Shown: positions 54,584-63,068 of the stretch, piece after piece | Layout: each line of letters begins with the position of its first letter | Position numbering within the stretch: the first letter of the stretch is position 1 | DNA from: Ectothiorhodospira marina | GTDB taxonomy: Bacteria; Pseudomonadota; Gammaproteobacteria; Ectothiorhodospirales; Ectothiorhodospiraceae | Assembly (NCBI RefSeq): GCF_900109495.1 | Contig: NZ_FOAA01000010.1 | Coordinates: forward strand, 61,741-125,740 | Direction of reading: 5' to 3' | DNA length: 64,000 bases | Notes under the pieces: model-generated | The model's database searches: none | The model's input: the letters and a program-made list of their open reading frames with translations, nothing else | What the model was told of the DNA's origin: nothing | Translations under genes and position numbers: made by a program

Positions 54584-56563
54584 TCACGCCGACAGTTCCT
54601 CAATCATCCGCTTGATCCTATCCGTGCAAGCCTTCAGGTCCGCGTCGATCTCCTCCAGCGGGCGGGGTGGGATGAACTTGTAGAAGTGCCGATTGAAGGG
54701 GATTTCAAACCCGACAATGCCGATCTCCCCGTCCAGTTCGTCGCGCTTGCTCTCGTCGACCCAGGCATCCGGGACGTGGGGCTTTACCTCCCGCTCGAAG
54801 TAGTCGAACACGGATTCACCCAGGGGCACGTTTTCATTGTCCCGCAGGCTGGTGTCCGGCTCCGGGTTGCCCTGGTTGTCGGTGCAGATGCTTGCCTCGG
54901 GGTCGCGCTCGGACAGGGCACCCAGGATGGCCTTCATGACGGGGGCGCCCAGCTTCAGGTCCAGCGCCTTCAGCGCCGCCTTCAGATCCTTCAGGAAGGC
55001 CTCGCGGCTGATGTAGACACGTTCGGCATCCAACCGCTCGCAGGCCGCCTGTACACCCAGGCGGGTGGTGCCATCGAGCTTCTGGATCGGCTTTTCCTCC
55101 AGAAGGCGCTGGATGCGCTCGGGGCTGGCCTGGAAGCTTAGCCGCAGCGGGCGTTCCACGGTGATGCGCCGGTGCCCGAAGGCCTCCACCGGGAAGATCC
55201 GGCTCTCCTCTCTCTCCTGGTAGGTACCGTAGAGGCGCACGATCTCTTCGATGTCGCCATCAGCCACATACTGGCGCTTGCTGCCCAGGGACTTGCGCAT
55301 CTTGCTGGCTCGACCGGTGGCGTTGATCAGCTGCACCTTGCCCCGGCGCTCGGCGGGCTTGTCGTTGGAGAGGATCCACACATAGGTGGCAATGCCGGTG
55401 TTATAGAACATGTCGGTGGGCAGGCCGATGATGGCCTCCACCAGGTCGTGCTGCAGCAGGTAGCGGCGGATTTCCGACTCCCCGCTGCCGGCTCCACCGG
55501 TGAACAGGGGCGAGCCGTTGAGGATGATGCCGATGCGTGACCCACCCTCCTGGCGGGGGCGCATCTTGCTCACCAGGTGCATCAGGAACAGCAGGGAGCC
55601 ATCGGACACCCGGGGCAGACCGGGGCCGAAGCGCCCATCGAAGCCCTTCTGCTTGTGCTCGTCGGTGATCGCCTTCTGGACCTTCTTCCATTCCACGCCA
55701 AAGGGGGGATTGGAGAGCATGATGTCAAAGCGTTCGCCCGCCAGCTGGTCGTCGGAGAGGGTGTTGCCCAGCTTGATCTGCTCCACCGCCTGGCCCTTGA
55801 TGAGCATGTCGGCCTTGCAGATGGCGTAGGACTCCGGGTTGAGTTCCTGCCCATGCAGGGAGACGGTCACGTCCTGGCTGACCTGCTGGATGTATTCGTC
55901 GCTCTCTGAGAGAAAACCCCCGGTCCCTGCAGTGGGGTCATAGACGGTGACGATCCGGTGCGGTTGCAGCCGGTCTTCCTGACCGGTGAGGATCAGGGAG
56001 GTGGTCAGGTGCACGATGTCCCGGGGGGTGAAGTGCTCCCCGGCGGTCTCGTTGGAGCTTTCCGCGAACTTGCGGATGAGTTCCTCGAACACCAGCCCCA
56101 TGCCGTAGTTGGAGAGCCGCTGCGGGCTCAGGTCGATGGCGGCGAAGCGCTGCACCACCTGGTAGAGCAGGTTGTTGGCGGTGAGTTGCTGGACGAACCC
56201 CTCGAACTCCAGGTGCTCGAAGATCTCCCGGGCATCCCCGCTGAACGACTGCACGTAGCTCATCAGGTCATCGCCGGTCTGGGTATCGGACAACGTGCCC
56301 AGGGTCAGGGGTGAGGCGTTGAAGAAGGGCTTATCCGCCGCCCGCAGCAGCAGCTTCTCGCGCACCGCGTCGGGTTTGCTCTGGTGTTCCTGGGCGGCGC
56401 CGAGCACGTTGGCCCGGGTGGGCTCCAGCACACATTCCAGGCGCCGCAGCAGGGTGAAGGGGAGGATGATGCGACCGTACTGGGACTGCTTGAAATCCCC
56501 GCGCAGAAGATCGGCCACCGACCAGATGAAGGCCGCGAGCTGGGAGTGGTTTTCGGTTTTCAT
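54584..56563 (-). CDS. hsdM: Type I restriction enzyme methylase subunit HsdM
   Basis: HsdM is an adenine-N6 methyltransferase that acts with HsdS. The 659-residue protein has the N-terminal helical HsdM_N domain (QLAAFIWSVADLLRGDFKQS), SAM motif I VYDPTAGTGGFLSE (near 218) and catalytic motif IV SNPPFG (near 293). A long C-terminal part follows, with VGFEIPFNRHFYKFIPPRPL. The ATG at 56563 has AAGGA about 8 bases upstream; an ATG 13 codons earlier lacks family similarity. First gene of the hsdM-hicAB-hsdS-fic'-hsdR locus. Confidence 0.94.
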   Translation of the reverse strand: MKTENHSQLAAFIWSVADLLRGDFKQSQYGRIILPFTLLRRLECVLEPTRANVLGAAQEHQSKPDAVREKLLLRAADKPFFNASPLTLGTLSDTQTGDDLMSYVQSFSGDAREIFEHLEFEGFVQQLTANNLLYQVVQRFAAIDLSPQRLSNYGMGLVFEELIRKFAESSNETAGEHFTPRDIVHLTTSLILTGQEDRLQPHRIVTVYDPTAGTGGFLSESDEYIQQVSQDVTVSLHGQELNPESYAICKADMLIKGQAVEQIKLGNTLSDDQLAGERFDIMLSNPPFGVEWKKVQKAITDEHKQKGFDGRFGPGLPRVSDGSLLFLMHLVSKMRPRQEGGSRIGIILNGSPLFTGGAGSGESEIRRYLLQHDLVEAIIGLPTDMFYNTGIATYVWILSNDKPAERRGKVQLINATGRASKMRKSLGSKRQYVADGDIEEIVRLYGTYQEREESRIFPVEAFGHRRITVERPLRLSFQASPERIQRLLEEKPIQKLDGTTRLGVQAACERLDAERVYISREAFLKDLKAALKALDLKLGAPVMKAILGALSERDPEASICTDNQGNPEPDTSLRDNENVPLGESVFDYFEREVKPHVPDAWVDESKRDELDGEIGIVGFEIPFNRHFYKFIPPRPLEEIDADLKACTDRIKRMIEELSA

Positions 56564-56693
56564 TTCAGATCCTTGAAGGCATTTCTTCAACCAAACGCGC
56601 ATCGGCCTGGCGATGACTCGACCCGAGTCGAATCAGGACACCAGGTCGTGGTGATGGGAAATATTGCCATGTTGGTGGCAAAGGATGGGCCGC

Positions 56694-57308
56694 TCAGGTC
56701 ACGTAGGGGGCCTTACGCAGGTAGGTATCATCCTGCAGCTGGATGAGGGCGAAGGAAGCCACGTCGGCCCGGGAGATCCGGGCCGCCGTGGTCTCGGTGT
56801 CCACACCCGCCTGATAATTTCCGGTCGCCGGGCCATCAAACAGGCCGCCCGGGCGAACGATGGTCCAGGCCAGGCCGCTGTCCCGGAGGTACTGTTCCTG
56901 TGTTTCCTTGTCCTTCATCACGGCCCGCAGGAACAGGGCGCTCAGCACCTTGAAGAACCAGGGTACCTGCTGAGCACTGTCACCCACCCCCATGGAGCTG
57001 ACCGCCACCACACGGTGGATATCGAGTCGTTGCATGGCCTCCAGGATCAGCCGGGTTCCCTCGCTACAGACATTGCGGAGGCCCTTTCGGGTGGGGCCCA
57101 GGCTGATGACCACAGCCTCGCAACCCTCCAGGGTGCGGGCGACGGCGCCCGGATCGAGCACATCTCCCTTGATGATCTCGACCTGGGGCTGATCCGTTAC
57201 CGCCTCAGGGCGACGCGCCAGCACTCTGCAGGCATGGCCCTGTTTGACCGCCTGTTGGACCAGTTGGGCGCCTACACCACGGGTGCCACCGAATACTGCT
57301 ATCTTCAT
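56694..57308 (-). CDS. NAD(P)-binding SDR-family oxidoreductase
   Basis: The 204-residue protein is an atypical short-chain dehydrogenase of the NmrA / biliverdin-reductase-B-like type. It has an N-terminal Rossmann motif KIAVFGGTRGVGAQLVQQAV, GDVLDPGAVARTLEGCEAVV, and VVAVSSMGVGD in place of a normal SDR catalytic triad, then WTIVRPGGLFDGPATG. No substrate can be assigned. The ATG at 57308 is chosen because the Rossmann strand follows at once. Confidence 0.75.
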   Translation of the reverse strand: MKIAVFGGTRGVGAQLVQQAVKQGHACRVLARRPEAVTDQPQVEIIKGDVLDPGAVARTLEGCEAVVISLGPTRKGLRNVCSEGTRLILEAMQRLDIHRVVAVSSMGVGDSAQQVPWFFKVLSALFLRAVMKDKETQEQYLRDSGLAWTIVRPGGLFDGPATGNYQAGVDTETTAARISRADVASFALIQLQDDTYLRKAPYVT

Positions 57309-57454
57309 CAGTCTGAGCGCCTGAGGTTGACCAGCCACCATCGTAACCACCTCGCCCCGCTGGTCAACTACCCCCGTCTTTAGGCGGGAGCTTGTGAAAA
57401 CAGGCTGGGTTGACCAGGGAGAGCGGTGAAAGCCCGCTACGTTTGCAACAGGTC

Positions 57455-57524
57455 ATGAATTCCCTTGCATAGGGTCCGTTCAGATCGCTCGGGCCTGGCG
57501 CGAGCAGTTCATGCGCCGGACTGG
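57455..57524 (-). pseudogene. Fragment of an AbiEii-family toxin gene
   Basis: Read on the minus strand this piece gives PSPAHELLAPGPSDLNGPYA plus REFM, which matches THELLVPGLSDLNEPYARDF of the gene at 63069-63700. The DNA is about 75-80 percent identical to 63346-63416, in the same orientation. Flanking sequence has no further similarity. Confidence 0.7.
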
Positions 57525-57678
57525 GCGCAAATGATGCCTGCTACACTCATCCATACCGACTTCGATACTGAGAAAGATGAGCGCAGCGGCCGTCGCCCAA
57601 GAGTAGGCCATTTCAGCCAGGCAGGCCTGCCCAGGTCATGACCGGCAGGATGCCCACTGCGCGATGTGTGTGAGCGAT

Positions 57679-57724
57679 CTACGTATTCCTACGCATTACC
57701 CCTTCCGGTCGTGCCCCCTAATCT
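57679..57724 (+). promoter_or_regulatory. Candidate response-regulator box and promoter of the bufferin operon
   Basis: CTACGTATT (57679-57687) and CTACGCATT (57689-57697) are direct repeats exactly 10 bases apart, a spacing typical of NarL/FixJ-class dimer binding. They overlap a weak -35 (TTACCC, 57696-57701) that is 17 bases from a -10-like TAATCT (57719-57724). A FixJ-type regulator is encoded in the same operon, so autoregulation is plausible. Confidence 0.5.
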
Positions 57725-57788
57725 AATCGCAAGCCTGGACCAAGACCCAGGCCCCGCGAGCCCTCTTCATTGATTAAGGAGCACGACC

Positions 57789-58106
57789 ATGACCCAGAAG
57801 ACCACCCCATCCCTCTCCACCGCCAGCATGGCCGGTGCCTTTGCACTGGCCGTGGCCGGCGCCATGGCTGCGCCGAGCGCGGTGGCCTCCTCGGCCACCA
57901 TGGAAAAATGCTATGGCGTGTCACCCGCCGGGGAAAATGACTGCGCCGCCGGGCCGGGCACGTCCTGCTCAGGAACCTCCACCCAAGACTACCAGGGAAA
58001 CGCCTGGACCCTGGTGCCTGCCGGCACCTGTGAAGACATTGAACTCCCGGGCGACCGACAAGGCAGCCTGGAGCCGCTGGACCGGGACCTGCCGAGGCAG
58101 TCCTGA
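57789..58106 (+). CDS. bufA1: Bufferin precursor BufA1 (DUF2282), copper-binding RiPP type
   Basis: The 105-residue protein has a Sec-type signal peptide (about residues 1-35, with a hydrophobic [20 protein letters not shown]) and a short core with four cysteines (C41, C52, C60, C81) in [23 protein letters not shown] and PAGTCEDI. This is the DUF2282 pattern now known as bufferin precursors, in which a DUF692 enzyme modifies the Cys residues and the product binds excess copper in the periplasm. AAGGAG lies 8 bases before the ATG. It is the first gene of the operon. Confidence 0.9.
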   Translation: MTQKTTPSLSTASMAGAFALAVAGAMAAPSAVASSATMEKCYGVSPAGENDCAAGPGTSCSGTSTQDYQGNAWTLVPAGTCEDIELPGDRQGSLEPLDRDLPRQS

Positions 58107-58179
58107 GATACCGGCCCTGACCCCATCGTGACATCGCTACCGCAGGGACGCGGTACCCTGATCCGTCGCAGGAGGTTCC

Positions 58180-59082
58180 ATGTCTGATCTGACGCCCCCC
58201 CTGACATTGGCCGGCACTGATGCCGTCCCCCGATCCGCCGGTGTAGGGCTCAAACCAGCCCATTATCGGACGATCCTTGAACAGGGGCCCGACATGGGTT
58301 GGTTCGAGATCCACGCCGAGAATTACATGGGCGCCGGAGGGCCGCCCCATCGATACCTGACGGCCATTCGCGAGCGCTATCCCTTGTCCGTTCACGGCGT
58401 GGGTCTGTCCATTGGCGGCGCGCGGGCGCTGGACCGCCCACATCTCAGCCGCCTGGCCAATCTGGTCCGTCGCTACCGTCCGGGACTGTTTTCAGAACAC
58501 CTGGCCTGGTCCACTCACTCCAGTGGATTCCTGAACGACCTGCTCCCCCTGCCCTACACCGACGAGACCCTGAATCGGGTCTGCCGCCACATTGATCAGG
58601 TGCAGGAAGTGCTCGGACAACGCCTGCTGCTGGAGAATCCTTCCACCTACGTTCACCTGGCCGACAGTACGATCAGCGAGGTGCAGTTTCTCGACGCCGT
58701 GTCGCATCGCACCGGCTGCGGCTTGCTGCTGGACGTGAATAATGTTCAGGTGTGCGCCACCAACCATGGGTTTGAGGCCCAGGCGTATCTGGATGCGTTC
58801 CCCATGAATCGGGTGGCCGAGATCCATGTGGCCGGCCACGACCGGCAACAGGACGACGAAGGCCGGCCCCTGCTGATCGACACCCATGACCGCCCGGCCA
58901 CCGAGGGCGTGTGGCAGTTGCTGGAACACGCCCTGACCCTCACCGGCCCTTTGCCCGTGCTGATCGAGTGGGACAACGATATTCCTTCATGGTCAGCCTT
59001 GTTCGGGGAGTCCCGCAGGGCCCAGCGCCTGCTGGATCGGCACATCCAGCATCCGGAGGCAGGCCATGCCCTCGCAAGCTGA
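58180..59082 (+). CDS. bufB1: Multinuclear non-heme iron oxidative enzyme BufB1 (DUF692/MNIO)
   Basis: BufB modifies cysteines of the BufA precursor. The 300-residue protein has the TIM-barrel DUF692 motifs with metal-binding His, Asp and Glu residues: GWFEIHAENYMGAGG, SVHGVGLSIGGA, FSEHLAWS, LLLENPSTY, GLLLDVNNVQVCATNHG, EIHVAGHD, and VLIEWDNDIPSW. GGAGG lies about 7 bases before the ATG. Its end overlaps bufC by 17 bases. Confidence 0.93.
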   Translation: MSDLTPPLTLAGTDAVPRSAGVGLKPAHYRTILEQGPDMGWFEIHAENYMGAGGPPHRYLTAIRERYPLSVHGVGLSIGGARALDRPHLSRLANLVRRYRPGLFSEHLAWSTHSSGFLNDLLPLPYTDETLNRVCRHIDQVQEVLGQRLLLENPSTYVHLADSTISEVQFLDAVSHRTGCGLLLDVNNVQVCATNHGFEAQAYLDAFPMNRVAEIHVAGHDRQQDDEGRPLLIDTHDRPATEGVWQLLEHALTLTGPLPVLIEWDNDIPSWSALFGESRRAQRLLDRHIQHPEAGHALAS

Positions 59083-59830
59083 ATACGAGACCGCTTTCGT
59101 GCAGGCCCTGCGCCAGCCACGGATACCGCCGCCCTCAGGTGTGCGCCACCCTGGATCTCAACCGCCGGTGCTGCGCTTTGGCGTCTATCGCAACAATGTC
59201 CATGTCAGCCTGGTAGAGGCCGTGACCCGACTCTATCCCGTGGTGCAGCGTCTGGTGGGAGAAGCATTCTTTCAGGCCGTTGCACGCCGCTTTGTGGGGC
59301 AGGTCCTGCCCGACAGCCCGGTGCTGATCAACTACGGGGAGACGTTTCCCGACTTTCTCGACCACTTTGAACCCGCCGCTCGCCTGCCCTATCTTGGCGA
59401 TGTGGCCCGCATCGAGTGGGCCTGGCATCGTGCCTATCATGCCCAGGACCACCCCCCGCTGCCGCCGCAGGCACTGGCCCGAATACCCCCCGCGCAAGTG
59501 GGACACCTGCGTCTTGAATTGCATCCGTCCCTGCAGGTACTGGAGTCCCCCTGGCCGGCACATTCCATCTGGCATAGCAATCGCCACGATGCCCAGGTGA
59601 GACGTATCGATCGGGACAGCGGCGGTGAGGCCACCCTTGTCTGCCGACCCGATATGGAGGTCCTGGTCTGCGCTGTTCCTCTGGGCACGGCGGCCTTGGT
59701 ACGGACCCTGAGCACGGGGGCCAAGCTGGAACAGGCGACCACCCAGGCTGTGGAACAGCCTGGTTTCAATCTGCAAACCAGCCTTGCGGCGCTGCTGAGC
59801 AGCGGCGGCATCACTGCGTTTCGATTCTGA
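59066..59830 (+). CDS. bufC1: MNIO partner protein BufC1 (DUF2063)
   Basis: DUF2063 proteins pair with DUF692 enzymes and are thought to present the precursor peptide to them. In 254 residues the N-terminal domain contains LRFGVYRNNVHVSLVEAVTR and YPVVQRLVGEAFFQAVARRF plus VLINYGETFPDFLDHFEPA, all family-typical. The C-terminal domain (about 150-250) is a beta-rich part with hydrophobic strands. It overlaps bufB and lies 13 bases before the kinase gene. Confidence 0.9.
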   Translation: MPSQAEYETAFVQALRQPRIPPPSGVRHPGSQPPVLRFGVYRNNVHVSLVEAVTRLYPVVQRLVGEAFFQAVARRFVGQVLPDSPVLINYGETFPDFLDHFEPAARLPYLGDVARIEWAWHRAYHAQDHPPLPPQALARIPPAQVGHLRLELHPSLQVLESPWPAHSIWHSNRHDAQVRRIDRDSGGEATLVCRPDMEVLVCAVPLGTAALVRTLSTGAKLEQATTQAVEQPGFNLQTSLAALLSSGGITAFRF

Positions 59831-59843
59831 CGGGACCAGGCCC

Positions 59844-61502
59844 ATGCACATGAATACATTCTCCCCCTCCCTGACCCGACGTCACTGGCGCCGGGTGGTG
59901 TCGATCAGCGGCATGGGCCTGTTACTGCGCAGCCTGATGCTCATCACCCTCTACTATGCGGTGGGCATGTGGGGGTTTGTCTTCACCCCGGATGCCCACG
60001 GTATTCCGCTGGTATGGCCCGCCACGGGCGTGGGACTGGCCTTCGTGTTTCTCTATGGCTACAGGATGCTGCCCGCCGTGGGCGTTGCCTCCGCCCTGAT
60101 CACCTGGCAGTTCACTTCAGCAGCGGTGCCCCTGCTCGAATCGGTCGGGATCGTCGCGGCCACGGTCGCGGGTGTGGCCCTGGGCGGGTACCTGCTGCGG
60201 CGCCTGACCATGAGGCCGCGACTGGACCGGCTGCGGGATGTGTGGCTGTTGCTGAGCGTTGGCGCCGTGGCGGCATCGGGACTGGCCGCCCTGGCTGGGG
60301 CCTGGGGTATGGCCGTTGGCATGGATGACGTGCGGTTCAGCCAGACCTGGTGGCTGTGCTGGGTGGCAGACCTCATGGGTCTGGTGCTGGTGGCCCCGGC
60401 CCTGATCACCTGGCTGGGCGCGCCCATGCGCCTGCCGGGATCGGTACGGCTCGCGGCCCTGGCGCTGGGCCTCGCCATTACCGGCATCACCACCCTGGTG
60501 TACTCCGGCATACTGCCTGCCATGGTGGCGATGCCACTCTCCTACGCGGTGTTCCCGCTCATCATGCTGGCGGCTGTACGCTGCCCGATTCAGGTCACCT
60601 CAGGGCTGATCCTGATCACCGGTGCCATTGCCTTGTCCGGAACCGGCTGGGGTCTGGGGCCTTTCGCTGACATGGGTCTGGGCGAGAGCCTGTTGTCCCT
60701 CAATGCCCAGTTGGCCCTGCTGGTCCTGACCGGACTGGTGCTCAATGCCCTGAGCCATGAACGCGCGGCGGCAGAGGCGCGGGCGCGCCAGTATCTGGAG
60801 GATCTCGCCCGCGCCGGGCGACTGAGTACCTTGGGCGAGTTGTCTTCCAGTCTGGCCCATGAACTCAACCAGCCCTTGTGCGCCCTCTCCAGCTACGCCC
60901 AGGCCTGCAAACGCCTGTTGGCCCGAGGCAAAATGGAAGACCTTCAGGAGGCGCTGGGTCAACTCGACGCCGGTGCCCATCGGGCAGCCGAAACGGTGCG
61001 CCAGATGCGGGCCTTTGCGGCCGGCCAGACCCCCGAGCAACAACCAGTGTCGCCCCGTGATCTGGTGCATCCGGTCCTTGAACTGCTGCGACCGGAGCTG
61101 AATCGACGCCACATCCGACTGGAAGTGGACCTTCCCGACACGCTGCCCAGGATCTTGGTGGTCCCCCTGCAGGTGGAGCAGATCCTGATCAATCTGCTGC
61201 GTAATGCCATGGATGCCGTCCACGGCCTGAGACCGGCGCGCATCGATCTTCAGGTGGCTTCCACCCGTGAGGGCGTGACCATGACCGTCACCGACACCGG
61301 ACCGGGCATTCCGCCGGAGCGGCTGGCGCGACTCTTCGATCCCTTTGCCACCTGGAAGGAAGGGGGTCTGGGTCTTGGCTTGTCCATCAGCCGATCCCTG
61401 GTCGAGGCCCACGGTGGTCAGCTGATCGCGCGCAACCGGCCCGAAGGCGGGGCCGAATTTCATTTCACTCTCCCCTTGGAGACTCACCATGCCAACCCAT
61501 AA
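59844..61502 (+). CDS. MASE1-domain sensor histidine kinase
   Basis: The 552-residue kinase begins with about eight membrane helices of the MASE1 type (residues 25-300; GIPLVWPATGVGLAFVFLYG is characteristic), followed by a HisKA domain with the phosphorylated His in SSLAHELNQPLCALSSYA (about residue 339) and a GHKL domain with NLLRNAMDAVHGL (N box), DTGPGIPPERLARLFDPF (G1) and GLGLGLSISRS (G2). No PAS or extra sensory domain is present, so MASE1 is the likely sensor. The 3' end overlaps the response regulator by 14 bases. The signal is unknown; copper or membrane redox state is suggested by context. Confidence 0.88.
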   Translation: MHMNTFSPSLTRRHWRRVVSISGMGLLLRSLMLITLYYAVGMWGFVFTPDAHGIPLVWPATGVGLAFVFLYGYRMLPAVGVASALITWQFTSAAVPLLESVGIVAATVAGVALGGYLLRRLTMRPRLDRLRDVWLLLSVGAVAASGLAALAGAWGMAVGMDDVRFSQTWWLCWVADLMGLVLVAPALITWLGAPMRLPGSVRLAALALGLAITGITTLVYSGILPAMVAMPLSYAVFPLIMLAAVRCPIQVTSGLILITGAIALSGTGWGLGPFADMGLGESLLSLNAQLALLVLTGLVLNALSHERAAAEARARQYLEDLARAGRLSTLGELSSSLAHELNQPLCALSSYAQACKRLLARGKMEDLQEALGQLDAGAHRAAETVRQMRAFAAGQTPEQQPVSPRDLVHPVLELLRPELNRRHIRLEVDLPDTLPRILVVPLQVEQILINLLRNAMDAVHGLRPARIDLQVASTREGVTMTVTDTGPGIPPERLARLFDPFATWKEGGLGLGLSISRSLVEAHGGQLIARNRPEGGAEFHFTLPLETHHANP

Positions 61503-62151
61503 ACCCCATATTCACCTCGTGGATGACGATCCGGATGTGCGCGCCGGGGTGAGCCTGCTGCTCAAGAGCGAGGACTTTCATGTCCGCGCCTTTGCCGATG
61601 CCCAGGCAGTGCTCGACTTCGTGACACCTCAAACGCCCGGTTGCCTGATCCTGGATGTGCGCCTGCCGGACATGGATGGTCTCACCTTGCAGCGCCGGCT
61701 GAAGGAACAGGGCATCCGCATGCCCATCGTGTTCATCACCGGCCATGGGGACATCCCCATGGCGGTGCGGGCGCTAAGTGAGGGGGCTTTGGATTTCCTG
61801 GAAAAGCCCTTTGGCGACCAGGCGCTACTGGAAGCAGTCAGCCATGCCCTGGAACGGGATGCCGAGCAGCGGGCCGGCGCCCAGGAAGTCGCCCACCTGC
61901 AAGCGCGGCTCGACGCACTGACCCCACGGGAGCGTGACGTTCTGGAGGGTCTGCTGGATGGCCAACCCAACAAGCTCATCGCCCGGGATCTGGATGTGAG
62001 CGTGCGCACCGTGGAGATCCACCGCAGCAATCTCATGCAGAAGATGGGGGCCAAGAGTGCATCCCACCTGGCTCGATTGGCCCTGGCCTGCAGCGAGTAT
62101 CAACACCGTCTGCTGCCGACGACCCCCATCGATGAAAAGTCCCTGTCCTGA
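61489..62151 (+). CDS. FixJ/NarL-family response regulator
   Basis: The 220-residue regulator has a receiver domain with acidic pocket LVDDDPD, phospho-acceptor D56 in LILDVRLPDMDG, and K106 in LDFLEKPF, then a LuxR-type HTH (LTPRERDVLEGLLDGQPNKL to SVRTVEIHRSNLMQKM). It is the cognate partner of the MASE1 kinase by overlap. The box at 57679 upstream of bufA1 is a candidate target. Confidence 0.9.
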   Translation: MPTHKPHIHLVDDDPDVRAGVSLLLKSEDFHVRAFADAQAVLDFVTPQTPGCLILDVRLPDMDGLTLQRRLKEQGIRMPIVFITGHGDIPMAVRALSEGALDFLEKPFGDQALLEAVSHALERDAEQRAGAQEVAHLQARLDALTPRERDVLEGLLDGQPNKLIARDLDVSVRTVEIHRSNLMQKMGAKSASHLARLALACSEYQHRLLPTTPIDEKSLS

Positions 62152-62198
62152 GCCGAGACGCACCGGCGACGGGTGGCCCCTAGCAGAGGAGAGTGCCC

Positions 62199-62702
62199 AT
62201 GAACACGTCCATCCACCCTGCGGGCAGATCAGCCGGCCAGACCCTGATGCGGCTGATCGATGCCAGCGCGCGGGGGTTCCAGTATCTGCCCAACTCGCTG
62301 CCAGCCCTGCTGCTGCGGATCGCCGTAGCCATCCCCTTCTGGCGATCAGGGATCACCAAGTGGGACGGTCTGCAACTCTCCCCGGGGGCACGCTGGCTAT
62401 TCGAGCACGATTTTCAGCTGCACCTGCTGGGCAACACCTATCCCATGCCCCTACCCGTTCTCAGTGCGTATCTGGCCGCCATGGGTGAAATCCTGCTGCC
62501 GATCCTGCTGGTCCTGGGGCTGGGCACCCGTTTTGCGGCCCTGGGGCTGTTATTGATGACCGTGGTGATCCAGCTGACCATCCCCGATGCCTGGTCCACG
62601 CACCATTTACCCTGGGCCGCCATGCTGCTGGCCATCATGACCTGGGGGCCGGGAAGGGCCTCCCTGGATCATGCCCTGGCGCGGTGGTATCGCCGCCCAT
62701 GA
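62199..62702 (+). CDS. DoxX-family membrane protein
   Basis: The 167-residue protein has four predicted membrane helices and the DoxX signature segments LLLRIAVAIPFWRSGITKWD, PVLSAYLAAMGEILLPILLV and LGTRFAALGLLLMTVVIQL. DoxX genes are regular companions of bufABC operons; the role may be redox or membrane transport linked to bufferin export. The ATG at 62199 has GAGGAG 8 bases upstream; a GTG at 62193 is less likely. Confidence 0.85.
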   Translation: MNTSIHPAGRSAGQTLMRLIDASARGFQYLPNSLPALLLRIAVAIPFWRSGITKWDGLQLSPGARWLFEHDFQLHLLGNTYPMPLPVLSAYLAAMGEILLPILLVLGLGTRFAALGLLLMTVVIQLTIPDAWSTHHLPWAAMLLAIMTWGPGRASLDHALARWYRRP

Positions 62703-63068
62703 TATGCACCCGGGTCGCCACTGCGTGACGCGTTGCCTTCCACCCTCCCAGCAGCGGAGGTTGATCCGTTGCCATCCCGAGTGGTTGATACGAACCACGA
62801 CAGCAATCAACCCGGCCGGTGTCTTGATGGTGCGCGTTACAGAGCCGAGCCCTCCGGCAACACCAGCCGAAAGGTGTTCTGGCCGAACTGGCAGAGGTTC
62901 ATCGCAACACGCTGCGCACCCGATCGGCAAGGCACGGCCAAATACCCGCGCCCTGCCTTGGGAGTCCCAGTGTCCGGAAGCAGGCCGACCCACGGGCGGT
63001 CTTGGCAGTGGCCAGGACATCAAACCCGGCTTCCCCTGCTCGTGCTAACAAGCTCACGGCCCCATGGG
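62703..63068. other. 366-bp region without recognisable features
   Basis: I looked in all frames. The open frames here lack ribosome-binding sites and family motifs, and no repeat or terminator is clear. It may be further debris of accessory genes. Confidence 0.4.

Larger units (their letters stand above)
57309..57788. other. 480-bp region without an intact gene, upstream of the bufferin operon
   Basis: The region contains an AbiEii-like gene fragment (57455-57524) and, closer to bufA, a candidate response-regulator box and promoter (57679-57724). The remainder shows nothing recognisable. Confidence 0.55.

Noticed and set aside
48169..56602. tRNA-Arg as attachment site of an integrated restriction island
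   Set aside because: No integrase gene and no second copy of the tRNA 3' end could be found downstream up to 57.8 kb, so integration at the tRNA is not supported.
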